64,000 nucleotides of DNA from Staphylococcus sp. CAG:324 (GCA_000433035.1 FR890808.1:15546-79545), one strand, 5' to 3'. Positions 34,969-44,720 are shown, counted from the stretch's first letter. A program made the numbers and translations. The notes: generated by a model from the letters alone, not told the origin.

Positions 34969-36220
34969 TTGAACCATCCTCCTGTATATGATGAAGTTTT
35001 CTTTGACTTTCGTAGCGATTTTTCAATGGATTTTCAATTTTAGGAGCATCTGGATGTAATAACCAGGTTGCAGCATAATGATTATCATTAACTTTAAAAA
35101 ATGGGGGTTGACGTTCAAAATCTATTTTCATTGCATAATGATTTCTTGCTGCAAAAGCATCACCTTTAGGTGGATAAATCATATTAGGTGGAGTACCAGG
35201 AATTGCTGACAACCTTTTAGAAGTAGCCAAAGATGGCATTGATTCTAGTAAAGCCCAAGTATATGGATGTCTTGGATCATAAAAAACATCTGAAGCATCA
35301 CCATATTCTACAATTTTACCAGCATACATTACCGCAATCCGATCTGCCATATTAGCAACAACGCCTAAATCATGGGTTATAAATATGATCGTTAACTCTT
35401 TTTCCTTTTTTAACTTTTTAATTAAATCCAAAATTTGAGCTTGAATTGTAACATCTAGTGCAGTGGTTGGTTCATCACAAATTAAAATCTCCGGTTCCAT
35501 CGCAAGTGCTATTGCAATAACAATCCTTTGTCTCATCCCTCCAGAAAATTGAAATGGATATTGTTTAAATCTTTTTTCCGGTTGAGGAATTCCAACCTCA
35601 CCCATTAATTCAATTGCCCGTTTTTTGGCTTCATCTTTCTTTAATCCCTTTTTTAGCATCAAAGCTTCGGTTAGTTGTTTACCAATTTTCATGATTGGAT
35701 TTAAACTAGAAAGCGGATCTTGGAAAATCATTCCAATTTTTGAACCTCTTAAAGCATAAAAATCTTTTTCCTTACATTTGACTAAATCTTTACCATCATA
35801 GTAAATGTGTCCTGCATCAATAATTGAATTACCTGCAAGAATACCCATAATAGCCCGACTTGTAACAGACTTACCAGAACCTGATTCACCAACGATACAT
35901 AGTGTCTCACCCTTTTTAAGATCAAAGTTAACTCCTCTTACTGCCCTTACAATCCCATTAGGTGTTCTAAATGAAATATGTAAATTTTCAACTCTTAAAA
36001 TTGTATCTTCACTTTGTGTAGAAGGTAAATATTCAGGAATTTCTAACTCAGTATCCGGATTAGGAAATTTTTCTTGTAAAGTTTTTTTTGTAAAAATTTT
36101 TTTCAAATTTTCTTTCAATTTTTGTCCTTTACTATTGGTATTTACATCTTCGTCATTAACCAATTCAAAGTCATTTTGAATATTTTCTTCAACAGTATAC
36201 TTTTTATTGTCTTTATCCAT
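34961..36220 (-). CDS. oppD: Oligopeptide ABC transporter ATPase OppD
   Basis: 419 residues. An N-terminal acidic/basic extension of about 70 residues comes before the ABC domain. Walker A is VGESGSGKSVTSRAIMG, the Q-loop MIFQDPLSSLNP, the signature FSGGMRQRIVIAIAL and Walker B ILICDEPTTALDVT. The C-terminal region has AIPGTPPNM, as in OppD/DppD, but the usual cluster cysteines after it are not evident. Start ATG overlaps the oppC stop (TAATG), indicating tight coupling. Confidence 0.93.
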   Translation of the reverse strand: MDKDNKKYTVEENIQNDFELVNDEDVNTNSKGQKLKENLKKIFTKKTLQEKFPNPDTELEIPEYLPSTQSEDTILRVENLHISFRTPNGIVRAVRGVNFDLKKGETLCIVGESGSGKSVTSRAIMGILAGNSIIDAGHIYYDGKDLVKCKEKDFYALRGSKIGMIFQDPLSSLNPIMKIGKQLTEALMLKKGLKKDEAKKRAIELMGEVGIPQPEKRFKQYPFQFSGGMRQRIVIAIALAMEPEILICDEPTTALDVTIQAQILDLIKKLKKEKELTIIFITHDLGVVANMADRIAVMYAGKIVEYGDASDVFYDPRHPYTWALLESMPSLATSKRLSAIPGTPPNMIYPPKGDAFAARNHYAMKIDFERQPPFFKVNDNHYAATWLLHPDAPKIENPLKNRYESQRKLHHIQEDGSNE

Positions 36221-37731
36221 TACTCAGACCCCCTTAATGAAGGATTTAAAGCATCTCTTAAACCATTTCCAAACATATTAAATGAAATCATCAATACTGA
36301 AATAAGTAGTGCAGGGAATAAAGTCAAATATGGATATTGAACAATTCCTAAATCCCTACCAAGATTAAGTAAATTACCTATTGATACAGTTGAAGCATCA
36401 ACGCCAAGCCCTAAATATGCAACTGATGATTCAAAGAAAATAGCACTTGGTATTACTAATACACAACTTGTAACAATAGTTCCAAGAGCGTTAGGTAAAA
36501 TATGTTTAAATATTAATCTCATATCTTTTGCACCAAGCGTTCTAGATGATAAAACATATTCACGATTTTTATAACGATACATTTGTGAACGTACCATACT
36601 AGCAGTACCTGTCCAACTTGTCAAAACTAGTGAAATAGCAACAATAAAAATATTATTTATATGACCAAACAATAACATTTTAGTAATGGTCATTATAACA
36701 ATCCATGGAATACCCGTTAAAATTTCTGTAAATCTTTCCATAACTAAATCAACCATTCCACCATAGTATCCTGAAATTGATCCCCAAACTACACCAACAG
36801 TAATGGATACAATAGCAACAAATAAACCAATTAATAATGATAATCTTGTACCTTGCCATAATCTAACCCACATATCTCTTCCAGAATTATCTGTTCCAAA
36901 ATAATGATACACTTCTTTATAATTAGGATTTAAGAGTGGATCAATTAATATTTCATAATTATATAGTTCTTCTATTCGTTTTCCCATTGTTTGAAAATAT
37001 ATTTCTTCTAAATTAGGAGTATTTAGTGTATAGCCATATTTGATACAAAATTTTTTCAATTCATTGATACCTGCTTCTTTTTTAACAACTACCAATTCTT
37101 CTCCCTCTTCATTATGTTTAATGATTCCTTCATTTTGATATTTAACATATTCCTCATAACTTTGACTTCGAAGCCATCTTGGTCTTGTTAAAGCTTTGTA
37201 TACATTATATTTAAAATCTACTCTATAAGTTACGACACCTGAAAATATTGTTTCATATTTAGTAGCTTTTAAATCTTCAATACTGTCATATCCAACAATA
37301 TATTCAAAGAAATAGTAATTTTTGATATCTTTTTTCGGATCTGTATTCTGTGGATCATCCACAAGAGTATCCACGATAGGATCATTGACACTAATGATGT
37401 ATTCAACATTGATACCAGTAATTTTTTTAGTTCCATCTGCGATTCCTAATTTTTCTAATATTGGAATTCTAGGTGGTAAATATTGTTCAGAAATATTTAT
37501 TGTCGTTGCGTCATATTTACTAAATATTGGCACAAAAATAGCCATTAAAATAATTATTATTAAAAGAATAAACGCAACTAAACTACTTTTATTTTTACAA
37601 AATCGACGAAGAGCATCACCAAAATAGCCAACTGCTTTTGTTTCAAATTTTTTATCAAAAATTTTTTCATTCATTTGAACAAATTGAAAATCTTCTTTAC
37701 TTAAATTAAAATCTTGTTTATTTTCATTCAT
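36220..37731 (-). CDS. oppC: Oligopeptide ABC transporter permease OppC, long form
   Basis: 503 residues from ATG 37731 (GGGGG nine bases upstream). After the first TM segment (LVAFILLIIIILMAIFVPIF) there is an extra region of about 210 residues, predicted extracytoplasmic, before the usual permease core HYFGTDNSGRDMWVRLWQGT and the EAA loop LGAKDMRLIFKHILPNALG. Classical OppC is about 300 residues. The core has five further TM segments. The added domain may dock the equally unusual binding protein OppA. Confidence 0.92.
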   Translation of the reverse strand: MNENKQDFNLSKEDFQFVQMNEKIFDKKFETKAVGYFGDALRRFCKNKSSLVAFILLIIIILMAIFVPIFSKYDATTINISEQYLPPRIPILEKLGIADGTKKITGINVEYIISVNDPIVDTLVDDPQNTDPKKDIKNYYFFEYIVGYDSIEDLKATKYETIFSGVVTYRVDFKYNVYKALTRPRWLRSQSYEEYVKYQNEGIIKHNEEGEELVVVKKEAGINELKKFCIKYGYTLNTPNLEEIYFQTMGKRIEELYNYEILIDPLLNPNYKEVYHYFGTDNSGRDMWVRLWQGTRLSLLIGLFVAIVSITVGVVWGSISGYYGGMVDLVMERFTEILTGIPWIVIMTITKMLLFGHINNIFIVAISLVLTSWTGTASMVRSQMYRYKNREYVLSSRTLGAKDMRLIFKHILPNALGTIVTSCVLVIPSAIFFESSVAYLGLGVDASTVSIGNLLNLGRDLGIVQYPYLTLFPALLISVLMISFNMFGNGLRDALNPSLRGSE

Positions 37732-37732
37732 A

Positions 37733-38689
37733 TTATCTTGCCCCCATTCTAATTCTTGGGTCAACAATTCCATATGCCAAATCGACAATTAAAATTGTTA
37801 CTAAATCAATAATTGTATAAAAGGATAACGCTGCCATAGCCAAATCATGATCTGGTTGAGTTTCAGAAATTGCCGTAAGCAATATTCCTCCTACACCTTT
37901 TATTCCATAAATTTGTTCAATTACCAAAGAACCAAACATAATACCTACGAAACTTCCAATAATTGATGGCACTAATGGTAATAAAGAATTACGCAAGGCA
38001 TGTCTAATAGTTGCTTGAAATCTATTTAAGCCTTTGGTTCTTGCTAATAATAGATATTCACTTGTTAAAACTTCTGTCAATTCTGCTCTTGTTATTCTTG
38101 TTAAACTAGCAATTGGTCCTACTGAAAGAGCAATTACAGGTATGATATAATCCTTCCAGTTTGCCTGATCTGCTGCTCTAAACTGAATGGGTAATCCCAT
38201 ATTAGAAGCATTGATCATCAGCAATGTAACGAAAACAAAAGAGGGTACCGATATACAAATCATTACTAATAAACTAATGATATAATCCGTTGGTTTATTT
38301 TTTCTAAGGGCCGCAATGATACCAAATAAGAAACCTAGAGGTGTTGCAATTAATAACGGCCATATATTAATACTTATTGTAAAAGGTATAAACCTAGTTA
38401 AGATTGTCCAAGGATTTTGTCCTACTTCATAAACAACTGATACACCCCAATTGCCTGTAAATACACCTTTAATCCAATTAAAATATTTTATTAATATCGG
38501 ATCATCCCATCCTGCTTTTTTACCATATATAACTGCTTCTTCATATGATATTTTAGGATCACTCATTTGATAAAACTTAACTCTTTCTTCAAACGAAGTA
38601 GTCAGCTGTATCAAAATATATGCAAGGGTAAGTATAATGAACATTGTGAAAAATATTAGTACTATACGTTTTAAAGTATATTTTAACAT
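37733..38689 (-). CDS. oppB: Oligopeptide ABC transporter permease OppB
   Basis: 318 residues from ATG 38689, giving the typical MLKYTLKRIVLIFF; an ATG directly before it is also possible. Six TM segments. The EAA loop RTKGLNRFQATIRHALRNSL contacts the ATPases. IYGIKGVGGILLTAI is a family signature. With OppC it forms the membrane channel. It ends one base before oppC. A hairpin separates it from oppA, so the binding protein can be made in excess. Confidence 0.93.
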   Translation of the reverse strand: MLKYTLKRIVLIFFTMFIILTLAYILIQLTTSFEERVKFYQMSDPKISYEEAVIYGKKAGWDDPILIKYFNWIKGVFTGNWGVSVVYEVGQNPWTILTRFIPFTISINIWPLLIATPLGFLFGIIAALRKNKPTDYIISLLVMICISVPSFVFVTLLMINASNMGLPIQFRAADQANWKDYIIPVIALSVGPIASLTRITRAELTEVLTSEYLLLARTKGLNRFQATIRHALRNSLLPLVPSIIGSFVGIMFGSLVIEQIYGIKGVGGILLTAISETQPDHDLAMAALSFYTIIDLVTILIVDLAYGIVDPRIRMGAR

Positions 38690-38710
38690 CATTTTCCTCC
38701 TTTTCATTAA

Positions 38711-38738
38711 AATTGCGCCAATATTTCATGGCGCAATT
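38711..38738 (-). terminator. Intercistronic hairpin between oppA and oppB
   Basis: AATTGCGCC and GGCGCAATT flank a 10-base loop; on the minus strand the stem is followed by TTAATG. This is a typical leaky terminator or mRNA-stabilising stem that makes the binding protein more abundant than the permease. Confidence 0.65.
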
Positions 38739-38784
38739 AGTTTTTCTATTTAATATTAAATAGTAAATTTAGTAAAACATTACT

Positions 38785-41754
38785 TTATTCAGCTGGTTCT
38801 TCAGCTTCCATACCATTTTTCACAAATACATCACCCATTAGAGCAGAGTATAATGCATCAAATGACCAGTATTTTTCACCATCTAATACACCATCACCAT
38901 CTAAATCCAAATTGATTAAAATATTAGCATTATGTGAATCAAATCCTAAACTTAATAATAATCCTGAACGATTATCATCACAGAAACATTCCATAAATCC
39001 AGCAGGATCCATTTCACCACCACTAATACCCGCTATTGCTAAGTCATATTGACCTGTCATTTGTTTTACATAATATACATCCATACCAGGTTGTGGAGAG
39101 TATACTGCTTCAAATGTTACATTTGGATATTTAGCCTTAACTTCAGCACTATTAAATAAAGTATTGTAATTTTGTACAACATATGCAAAAATAGCCTCAT
39201 GTGTAGCACCATCAAAGGAAGCAATTTCAATATCTACTTTATATGGTTTTGAAGGATCAAATACGCCTTTTTCTACCATACTATCTAATGCTGAAATATA
39301 GAAACTAGTTGCAAGACTAGGTGCATATCCTAATTCATCATATAATAAGTCATAATCTAAATCTGTAAGTCCTTCATATACTTTTTGTCCCCATTCACTT
39401 TCACGATATGTAGTACTATCTACACCATCTTCTGTTGGAGTAACCATAAAATATGCATTTGTAAAATATGATGCCCAAGCAGTTGAAGTCTTTGTGATTT
39501 CTTGTACACCAAGACGATCCATACCAAAATATAGAGCCCATGTGAAATCATCTTCTTGTAAAATTGGTTTTGCTTCCCATGATCCAGTACCAAATTTAGC
39601 ATCTAATTCAGCTTGTGTAAATCTATTTACTGAAAGTCTAAATGATGTAGCACCTGGAGAGAATTTTTGACTTGGCCAATTCTTATATTCATCATATGCA
39701 CTTGAAGGAACTGAAGTTACATCAAGTTGTCCATTTTTGAATAATTCTAACGCAGCATTTGAGTCTTTAACAATTGTGTAACTATAATTTTCATAACCAC
39801 TACGACGTACTTCTACATTTTCAGCTGCATCATTCCATACAAAGTAATTTTCATTCTTTGTGAAACGATATTCTTTACCTTTTTCCCAATAACTAATCTT
39901 ATATGCACCAGATGCCATGTAAGTATCTTTAGAAGTACCATATCTAGGAGTACCATCTGCATTTAAACTTGCTTCCCAAGTTGCTTTATGAACTGGTGAA
40001 TGTAAGAATCCTGCAAGACCATATTCAACATCCCATAATTTTAAACCAAGTGCAAATGTAATTGTGAAAGAATAATCATCAACTTGTTTAATTCCTACAG
40101 TGTCCCACTCTGCATTACCATCAAAATAAGCTTTTGCACCTTGGATTGGAGTACTTCCACCATAGAAATAGTTTGCTCTTTTCATATTTAATTCAGGATC
40201 TAATACTAATTTATATGTATAAATAAAGTCATTAGCATCCATCTTATCACCATTTTCCCATTTTAAATCATGACGTAAATCAAATTTCCATGTTGTATAT
40301 TCATTTAAACCACTAAAATCTGCAATTGCATCACCATTTTCATCAACAGGATATGGCAATACTGAAAGCATTTCAGGTTTTACTTCCCATCCAATACCTT
40401 TACCATTATCATCTAATTTCCATTCAAATGACATCAATTGTCCTGCTGTTAAACTTAAGAAATCACTTTCAACACTATCAGCATAATTTAAATGATTAAG
40501 TGTTGCAGGATCAGCAGAAGTCCACATTCTATATGCTGGATCGCTTGCAGTACCTGCACCTGTACCAGTTGAAGGGGCAACAGCTGTAGGACCATAACCC
40601 ATTAGTGGAACATATTCATCAGCAATAAAGTTAACACGTTCTGTATAAATAACTAAACCTGAATTATTGAAAATTGGAATAGATGCACCAGCATTAATTA
40701 ATGCTCTTTCCATATATGCTAAAATCTTAGTTTGTGTTTCAAGTGGAGCATATTTAAAGTTATAAGTTGCACCTTCTTCACCACCTGCTAATGTACTTGA
40801 ATCTCTGTGCTCAAGAACAGTTACAGATACTAATTTTGTACGAGTATCATCACTATCATTTGCTTTTACAGTAACTGTTATTGTTGCAGTACCTTTAGCA
40901 ACAGCAGTAATTAATCCAGTAGCACTTACAGTTGCAACACTATCATCACTAGATGCATATGCTGTAGCAGTGAAACCATCACTAACTTTAAGTTGAGCAG
41001 TAGCTGTAGTTTCAAGTTCAACAATAGAATTGAAATCATCACCAACACCAACATTCACACCTTCAACAACATCTATTTCAAATAATATACCATAAAGTTG
41101 ACCCTGTGCAACTGCAGCTGCTGAATAACTTCCATCTACATTTCCATCTTCATCTGTTACATCTTCAGCAAAAACAGCACTAACAGCATATAAACCTTTT
41201 AATGTTGGACGAACACTATTTCCATTAATAGTTAGACCAGAGTTATAATCAAAAGTATCCTCCCAAATATAGTCTAATACTACGTCATCTTTATTTAGTT
41301 CAAATTCTTCAGATGTAAAAGTAGGCTCATCGGCACCTTCTGGTGTATATGTATAAACTAATGCAACATTAAGATTATAAGTTGTACCAGTTTCAGCTGT
41401 ATAAACACCTGTTGCATCTGCCTCACCAAATAATTCATCTAAATTTGTAAATACTAACTCTTTTTTACAAACTTTTTCAAGAGTATCCATATATTTATCC
41501 TTTAGAGCATCCAACTCATTTTTCGCCGCTGCTTCATTATCTTCAGCTGCTTTTAGAGCTGTTTGGGCATCTGCCAATTGCTTTGCAATAGAATCTTTAT
41601 TAGCATTTGCTTCTTCTAATTGTTTTTCTAATTCAGCAATTTTATCATTTGCTGCTGCAAGTTCATCTTTTACTTTATTATTACAACCTGCTAAAGCAAC
41701 AGAACAAAATACTACTAAAAGACAAATTAATAAATTTCTTTTAATATTCTTCAT
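38785..41754 (-). CDS. oppA: Oligopeptide-binding lipoprotein OppA with coiled-coil stalk and Ig-like domain
   Basis: 989 residues from ATG 41754 (GGAG eight bases upstream). The lipobox VALAGC is near residue 23. A coiled coil (about 28-90, ELEKQLEEANANKDS) comes next, then an all-beta region, and a BIG2-type Ig-like domain (about 240-320, DSVATVSATGLITAVAKGT). The SBP_bac_5 peptide-binding module runs from about 340 to the end (TTWKFDLRHDLKWENGDKMD). Typical OppA is 540-600 residues, so this carries about 350 residues of additional surface structure. It is the first gene of oppABCDF with its own promoter and a cre site. Confidence 0.9.
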   Translation of the reverse strand: MKNIKRNLLICLLVVFCSVALAGCNNKVKDELAAANDKIAELEKQLEEANANKDSIAKQLADAQTALKAAEDNEAAAKNELDALKDKYMDTLEKVCKKELVFTNLDELFGEADATGVYTAETGTTYNLNVALVYTYTPEGADEPTFTSEEFELNKDDVVLDYIWEDTFDYNSGLTINGNSVRPTLKGLYAVSAVFAEDVTDEDGNVDGSYSAAAVAQGQLYGILFEIDVVEGVNVGVGDDFNSIVELETTATAQLKVSDGFTATAYASSDDSVATVSATGLITAVAKGTATITVTVKANDSDDTRTKLVSVTVLEHRDSSTLAGGEEGATYNFKYAPLETQTKILAYMERALINAGASIPIFNNSGLVIYTERVNFIADEYVPLMGYGPTAVAPSTGTGAGTASDPAYRMWTSADPATLNHLNYADSVESDFLSLTAGQLMSFEWKLDDNGKGIGWEVKPEMLSVLPYPVDENGDAIADFSGLNEYTTWKFDLRHDLKWENGDKMDANDFIYTYKLVLDPELNMKRANYFYGGSTPIQGAKAYFDGNAEWDTVGIKQVDDYSFTITFALGLKLWDVEYGLAGFLHSPVHKATWEASLNADGTPRYGTSKDTYMASGAYKISYWEKGKEYRFTKNENYFVWNDAAENVEVRRSGYENYSYTIVKDSNAALELFKNGQLDVTSVPSSAYDEYKNWPSQKFSPGATSFRLSVNRFTQAELDAKFGTGSWEAKPILQEDDFTWALYFGMDRLGVQEITKTSTAWASYFTNAYFMVTPTEDGVDSTTYRESEWGQKVYEGLTDLDYDLLYDELGYAPSLATSFYISALDSMVEKGVFDPSKPYKVDIEIASFDGATHEAIFAYVVQNYNTLFNSAEVKAKYPNVTFEAVYSPQPGMDVYYVKQMTGQYDLAIAGISGGEMDPAGFMECFCDDNRSGLLLSLGFDSHNANILINLDLDGDGVLDGEKYWSFDALYSALMGDVFVKNGMEAEEPAE

Positions 41755-41807
41755 TAATATTTCTCCTTCATTAATAATTTTTCTAGGTTTCATACCAAGA
41801 TGTTAAT

Positions 41808-41836
41808 ATTATATTATAATTATCAAAAAAAGTAAA
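41808..41836 (-). promoter_or_regulatory. opp operon promoter
   Basis: Minus strand TTTACT (41831-41836), 17 bases, TATAAT (41808-41813). Confidence 0.65.
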
Positions 41837-41849
41837 TACCTTTTTAATA

Positions 41850-41863
41850 GAAAACGTTTACAT
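41850..41863 (-). promoter_or_regulatory. cre-like operator upstream of oppA
   Basis: Minus strand TGTAAACGTTTTCT matches the CcpA/LacI-family consensus TGWAANCGNTNWCW at nearly every position. It lies about 13 bases upstream of the -35. Confidence 0.6.
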
Positions 41864-41955
41864 CTTAATTTTTTTAATTTTTTATCCTACATTTTTTTAC
41901 TATTTTTACAATTTTTAGTTATAAAAAAAGAATTTATATACTAGTATATAAACTC

Positions 41956-42330
41956 CTACATTGTAACTATAATCATAATGATACCTACAACAAAATAAAT
42001 ACAACCAATACCAAAGGTTGGCCATAATAATGGTTTCTCACTTTCTTTTTTCATCTCTATGTAATCATAATATTTAAAATTATATTTAGGTGTTCTTCTA
42101 AAAAAATCTGTAAACTTTTTAAACCAAAACCCTAATACATTAAAAGCCCCAGCACTGATAACAAATTTCATCCCTGCATACAATAACATTACAATACCTG
42201 TTATGGAAAAAGCGTCAATTACAAAATGATCTATTTTAAATCTCGCAAAAAAGATACTCAAAAAAATGATAATAGAAACAATGAAATTGATAATCAAACT
42301 AATTATTGTTTTTTTATTTATTTTTTTCAT
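41956..42330 (-). CDS. DUF3899 membrane protein
   Basis: 124 residues with about three TM segments: IISLIINFIVSIIIFLSIFF, the middle SITGIVMLLYAGMKFVISA and the C-terminal FGIGCIYFVVGIIMIIVTM. The middle segment and the following FNVLGFWFKKF match DUF3899, a Bacilli membrane family of unknown role. Its start overlaps the end of the upstream membrane protein gene by 17 bases. No function can be proposed. Confidence 0.6.
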   Translation of the reverse strand: MKKINKKTIISLIINFIVSIIIFLSIFFARFKIDHFVIDAFSITGIVMLLYAGMKFVISAGAFNVLGFWFKKFTDFFRRTPKYNFKYYDYIEMKKESEKPLLWPTFGIGCIYFVVGIIMIIVTM

Positions 42331-42985
42331 TGCCTTTTTCCAATTCCTTGATACCTTTTTTTACAAAACCAGTGTATATACAAATGATACTAGATATAAT
42401 CATATATGCACAACTAATAGCAGGTACAGGAGAGATTTCAACAAATATTCGAGAAGGGTAATTCGTATCAGTAATTGAGGTTATATTTTCATTGATATCT
42501 TTGAGAGGTTCGATTGCTTGATCAAACATGACTTGTAAATCATTGCTATAACTAGCCATAAATGATATTGTTGAAATAGCAACAACCAACAAAACTACAG
42601 ATGACAAAATACTCATAATAAAACTTACCTTTGCATTATTAACTAGTTTAAACAATACTAATCCATATGCAAGTACTTGGGCTAAATAAAGAAATAAAAA
42701 ACGAATATCTTTACTAACAGGAACAAAATTAGTACTTTCATTATTCTCCCCTATACCAAAGGCCATATTTGCAAATGTAATCTTTGAATTAATTTCAATC
42801 AATTGATTGATTGACTCTTCACCATTTTCAGTGATTCTCTCATATATTTTTCCTCTACAAACATAAGTTGAAGAAAAAATTAATAAAATCGTAATAATCG
42901 CACATATTACAATAACAAAATCTAAAATCTTTATTCTTGATTTTGCTTTATTAATTGTATGTAATTTTTCTAAATTCTTTTTCAT
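42314..42985 (-). CDS. Four-helix membrane protein, unknown
   Basis: 223 residues. Predicted TM segments: IVICAIITILLIFSSTYV, FLFLYLAQVLAYGLVLFKL, IMSILSSVVLLVVAISTISF and a C-terminal VPAISCAYMIISSIICIYTG. Two soluble loops (about 48-90 and 150-180) face the same side. I recognise no family. It is first in a two-gene unit with the DUF3899 gene, under a strong consensus promoter. Start ATG 42985 follows AAGGTG. Confidence 0.55.
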   Translation of the reverse strand: MKKNLEKLHTINKAKSRIKILDFVIVICAIITILLIFSSTYVCRGKIYERITENGEESINQLIEINSKITFANMAFGIGENNESTNFVPVSKDIRFLFLYLAQVLAYGLVLFKLVNNAKVSFIMSILSSVVLLVVAISTISFMASYSNDLQVMFDQAIEPLKDINENITSITDTNYPSRIFVEISPVPAISCAYMIISSIICIYTGFVKKGIKELEKGNEKNK

Positions 42986-43011
42986 ATTATCACCTTTATA
43001 AAATATATAAC

Positions 43012-43040
43012 ATTATAACACTAATTTTTGCTCTTGTCAA
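43012..43040 (-). promoter_or_regulatory. Promoter of the unknown membrane protein / DUF3899 unit
   Basis: Minus strand TTGACA (43035-43040), 17 bases, TATAAT (43012-43017), a perfect consensus. Confidence 0.85.
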
Positions 43041-43052
43041 ATTTTAAATATA

Positions 43053-43080
43053 TTGACATTTTATTAAAGATGAGTATAAT
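43053..43080 (+). promoter_or_regulatory. Promoter of the WHPGW-repeat protein gene
   Basis: TTGACA (43053-43058), 16 bases, TATAAT (43075-43080), diverging from the neighbouring minus-strand promoter with the -35 boxes 12 bases apart. Confidence 0.8.
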
Positions 43081-43104
43081 ATAAGAAAGGAGAAAACTAA
43101 AATA

Positions 43105-43467
43105 ATGAATGAAGATAAAATAATTATCGATGAAAATAAAGAAAATATCCGTTATCACCATCGAAAAAAGCGTAGTAAAATAGCAAAAAAAATTTCATCC
43201 GTAACACCATTACTTGCTATTGTTTCCTTTTTAGCATTAGGTTTCTGTTTAAATGCTTGGCATCCTGGATGGGTTGTTTTCTTAGCTATTCCTCTTGTTG
43301 AATTAATCTTGGGAGTTTTTACCAAGGAAGGCAAAGCCAAATATGTTACAATATCTATTGTTATAAGCATTATCGGCTATTTAATATTAGGTTTTTGTTT
43401 AGATGCTTGGCATCCTGGATGGTTGATTTTCTTTATTGTACCAATTGTTGGCGTTTTAGTAGAATAA
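43105..43467 (+). CDS. Small membrane protein with duplicated AWHPGW motif
   Basis: 120 residues. A basic cytoplasmic N-terminus (about 30 residues) is followed by two similar hairpins: LGFCLNAWHPGWVVFLAIPL and LGFCLDAWHPGWLIFFIVPI. Each repeat is a pair of hydrophobic segments joined by the WHPGW turn. The same motif occurs at the C-terminus of many Bacillota XRE regulators and small membrane proteins; no function is known. Start ATG 43105 follows GAAAGGAG. Confidence 0.65.
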   Translation: MNEDKIIIDENKENIRYHHRKKRSKIAKKISSVTPLLAIVSFLALGFCLNAWHPGWVVFLAIPLVELILGVFTKEGKAKYVTISIVISIIGYLILGFCLDAWHPGWLIFFIVPIVGVLVE

Positions 43468-43499
43468 AAAACATTTGATATGGATTAGTAACACCAAAA

Positions 43500-43692
43500 T
43501 TTCTAGTTAAGTGAACGATAGATAGTGTAAACATCGTCTAGAAATTGTGTGAATGGACCATTGATGTGAAAAGAGGAAATGCTTTTCCGATTCAGCCGCG
43601 TTAAGGCTATCGAGGATATAAAATGATATTTTATATTAAAAAAAGGTGGTACCACGAAACTTCGTCCTTTACTTTGGATGAAGTTTTTTATT
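43500..43692 (+). promoter_or_regulatory. T-box riboswitch controlling trpS
   Basis: T-box sequence AGGTGGTACCACG at about 43644-43656. The terminator AAACTTCGTCC / GGATGAAGTTT with T6 occupies 43656-43690. Stem I upstream carries a UGG specifier candidate at 43554-43556, which agrees with tryptophan. Confidence 0.92.
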
Positions 43693-43718
43693 TTTATATA
43701 TAATAAGGAGGATTTTTT

Positions 43719-44717
43719 ATGAAAACAATTATATCTGGTGTTCAACCATCTGGACGCCTCACTTTAGGAAATTATCTTGGTGCTATTAAAAATTTTGTTA
43801 CAATTCAAGAAAATGAAAAATATGATGAATTTTTCGTTTTTATTGCAGACTTGCATGCAATAACAATTGCTAAAGAACCAATTACACTAAAACAGAGTAT
43901 TCGAAAACTTGCAGCATTATATTTGGCTTGTGGACTAAATCCTGAAAAAGTAACCCTTTTTATCCAATCGGAAGTTCATGAACATGCAGAAATCGGTTAT
44001 TTATTGCAAACTATCTCATATATAGGTGAACTTGAGAGAATGACACAATATAAAGACAAAAAAATAAAACAAATCGAAGGCGTTTCTAGTGCCCTATTGA
44101 CCTATCCTGTTTTAATGGCTGGCGATATTCTTTTATATAATGCAAGTGATGTGCCCGTAGGACAAGATCAAAAACAACATCTAGAACTAACCAGAGTAAT
44201 AGCCGAAAGATTTAATAATCGATTTGGAGAAACTTTTCCTATTCCTAAACCTATTATTACAAAAATTGGTGCTAAAATTATGTCATTGCAAGATCCAACT
44301 AAAAAAATGTCAAAATCTGATCCACTTGAAAAATCATCAATTTATTTAGATGATTCGGAAAAGATAATTCGGAAAAAAATTGCTAGTGCAGTGACGGATA
44401 GTGATGGTATTATAAAATTTGATCCAATTCATAAACCAGGTATTTCAAATTTATTATCTATTATGTCTTGTTGTACAGGAAGAACAATAGAAACTTTAGA
44501 ACAAGATTTTAAAGGCATTGGCTATGGTGAATTTAAACAAGCAGTTGCCGATAGTGTTGTAAACTTAATTATCCCTATCCAACAAAAATATGAATACTTC
44601 TTAAATAATAAAGAATTACTAGATAAAATTTTAGATGATGGTGCGCTAAAAGCTTCCTCTTATGCTAGAAAAACCATTTCTAAAGTGAAAAGAAAAATGG
44701 GTCTTATAAGAAAATAA
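43719..44717 (+). CDS. trpS: Tryptophanyl-tRNA synthetase
   Basis: 332 residues, the normal bacterial length. The class I signatures are complete: SGVQPSGRLTLGNYLGAI (HIGH-equivalent) near the N-terminus and KMSKSD (KMSKS loop) near residue 195. GDILLYNASDVPVGQDQKQH contacts the tryptophan adenylate. Start ATG 43719 follows AAGGAGG. Controlled by the T-box immediately upstream. Confidence 0.97.
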   Translation: MKTIISGVQPSGRLTLGNYLGAIKNFVTIQENEKYDEFFVFIADLHAITIAKEPITLKQSIRKLAALYLACGLNPEKVTLFIQSEVHEHAEIGYLLQTISYIGELERMTQYKDKKIKQIEGVSSALLTYPVLMAGDILLYNASDVPVGQDQKQHLELTRVIAERFNNRFGETFPIPKPIITKIGAKIMSLQDPTKKMSKSDPLEKSSIYLDDSEKIIRKKIASAVTDSDGIIKFDPIHKPGISNLLSIMSCCTGRTIETLEQDFKGIGYGEFKQAVADSVVNLIIPIQQKYEYFLNNKELLDKILDDGALKASSYARKTISKVKRKMGLIRK

Positions 44718-44720
44718 ATG

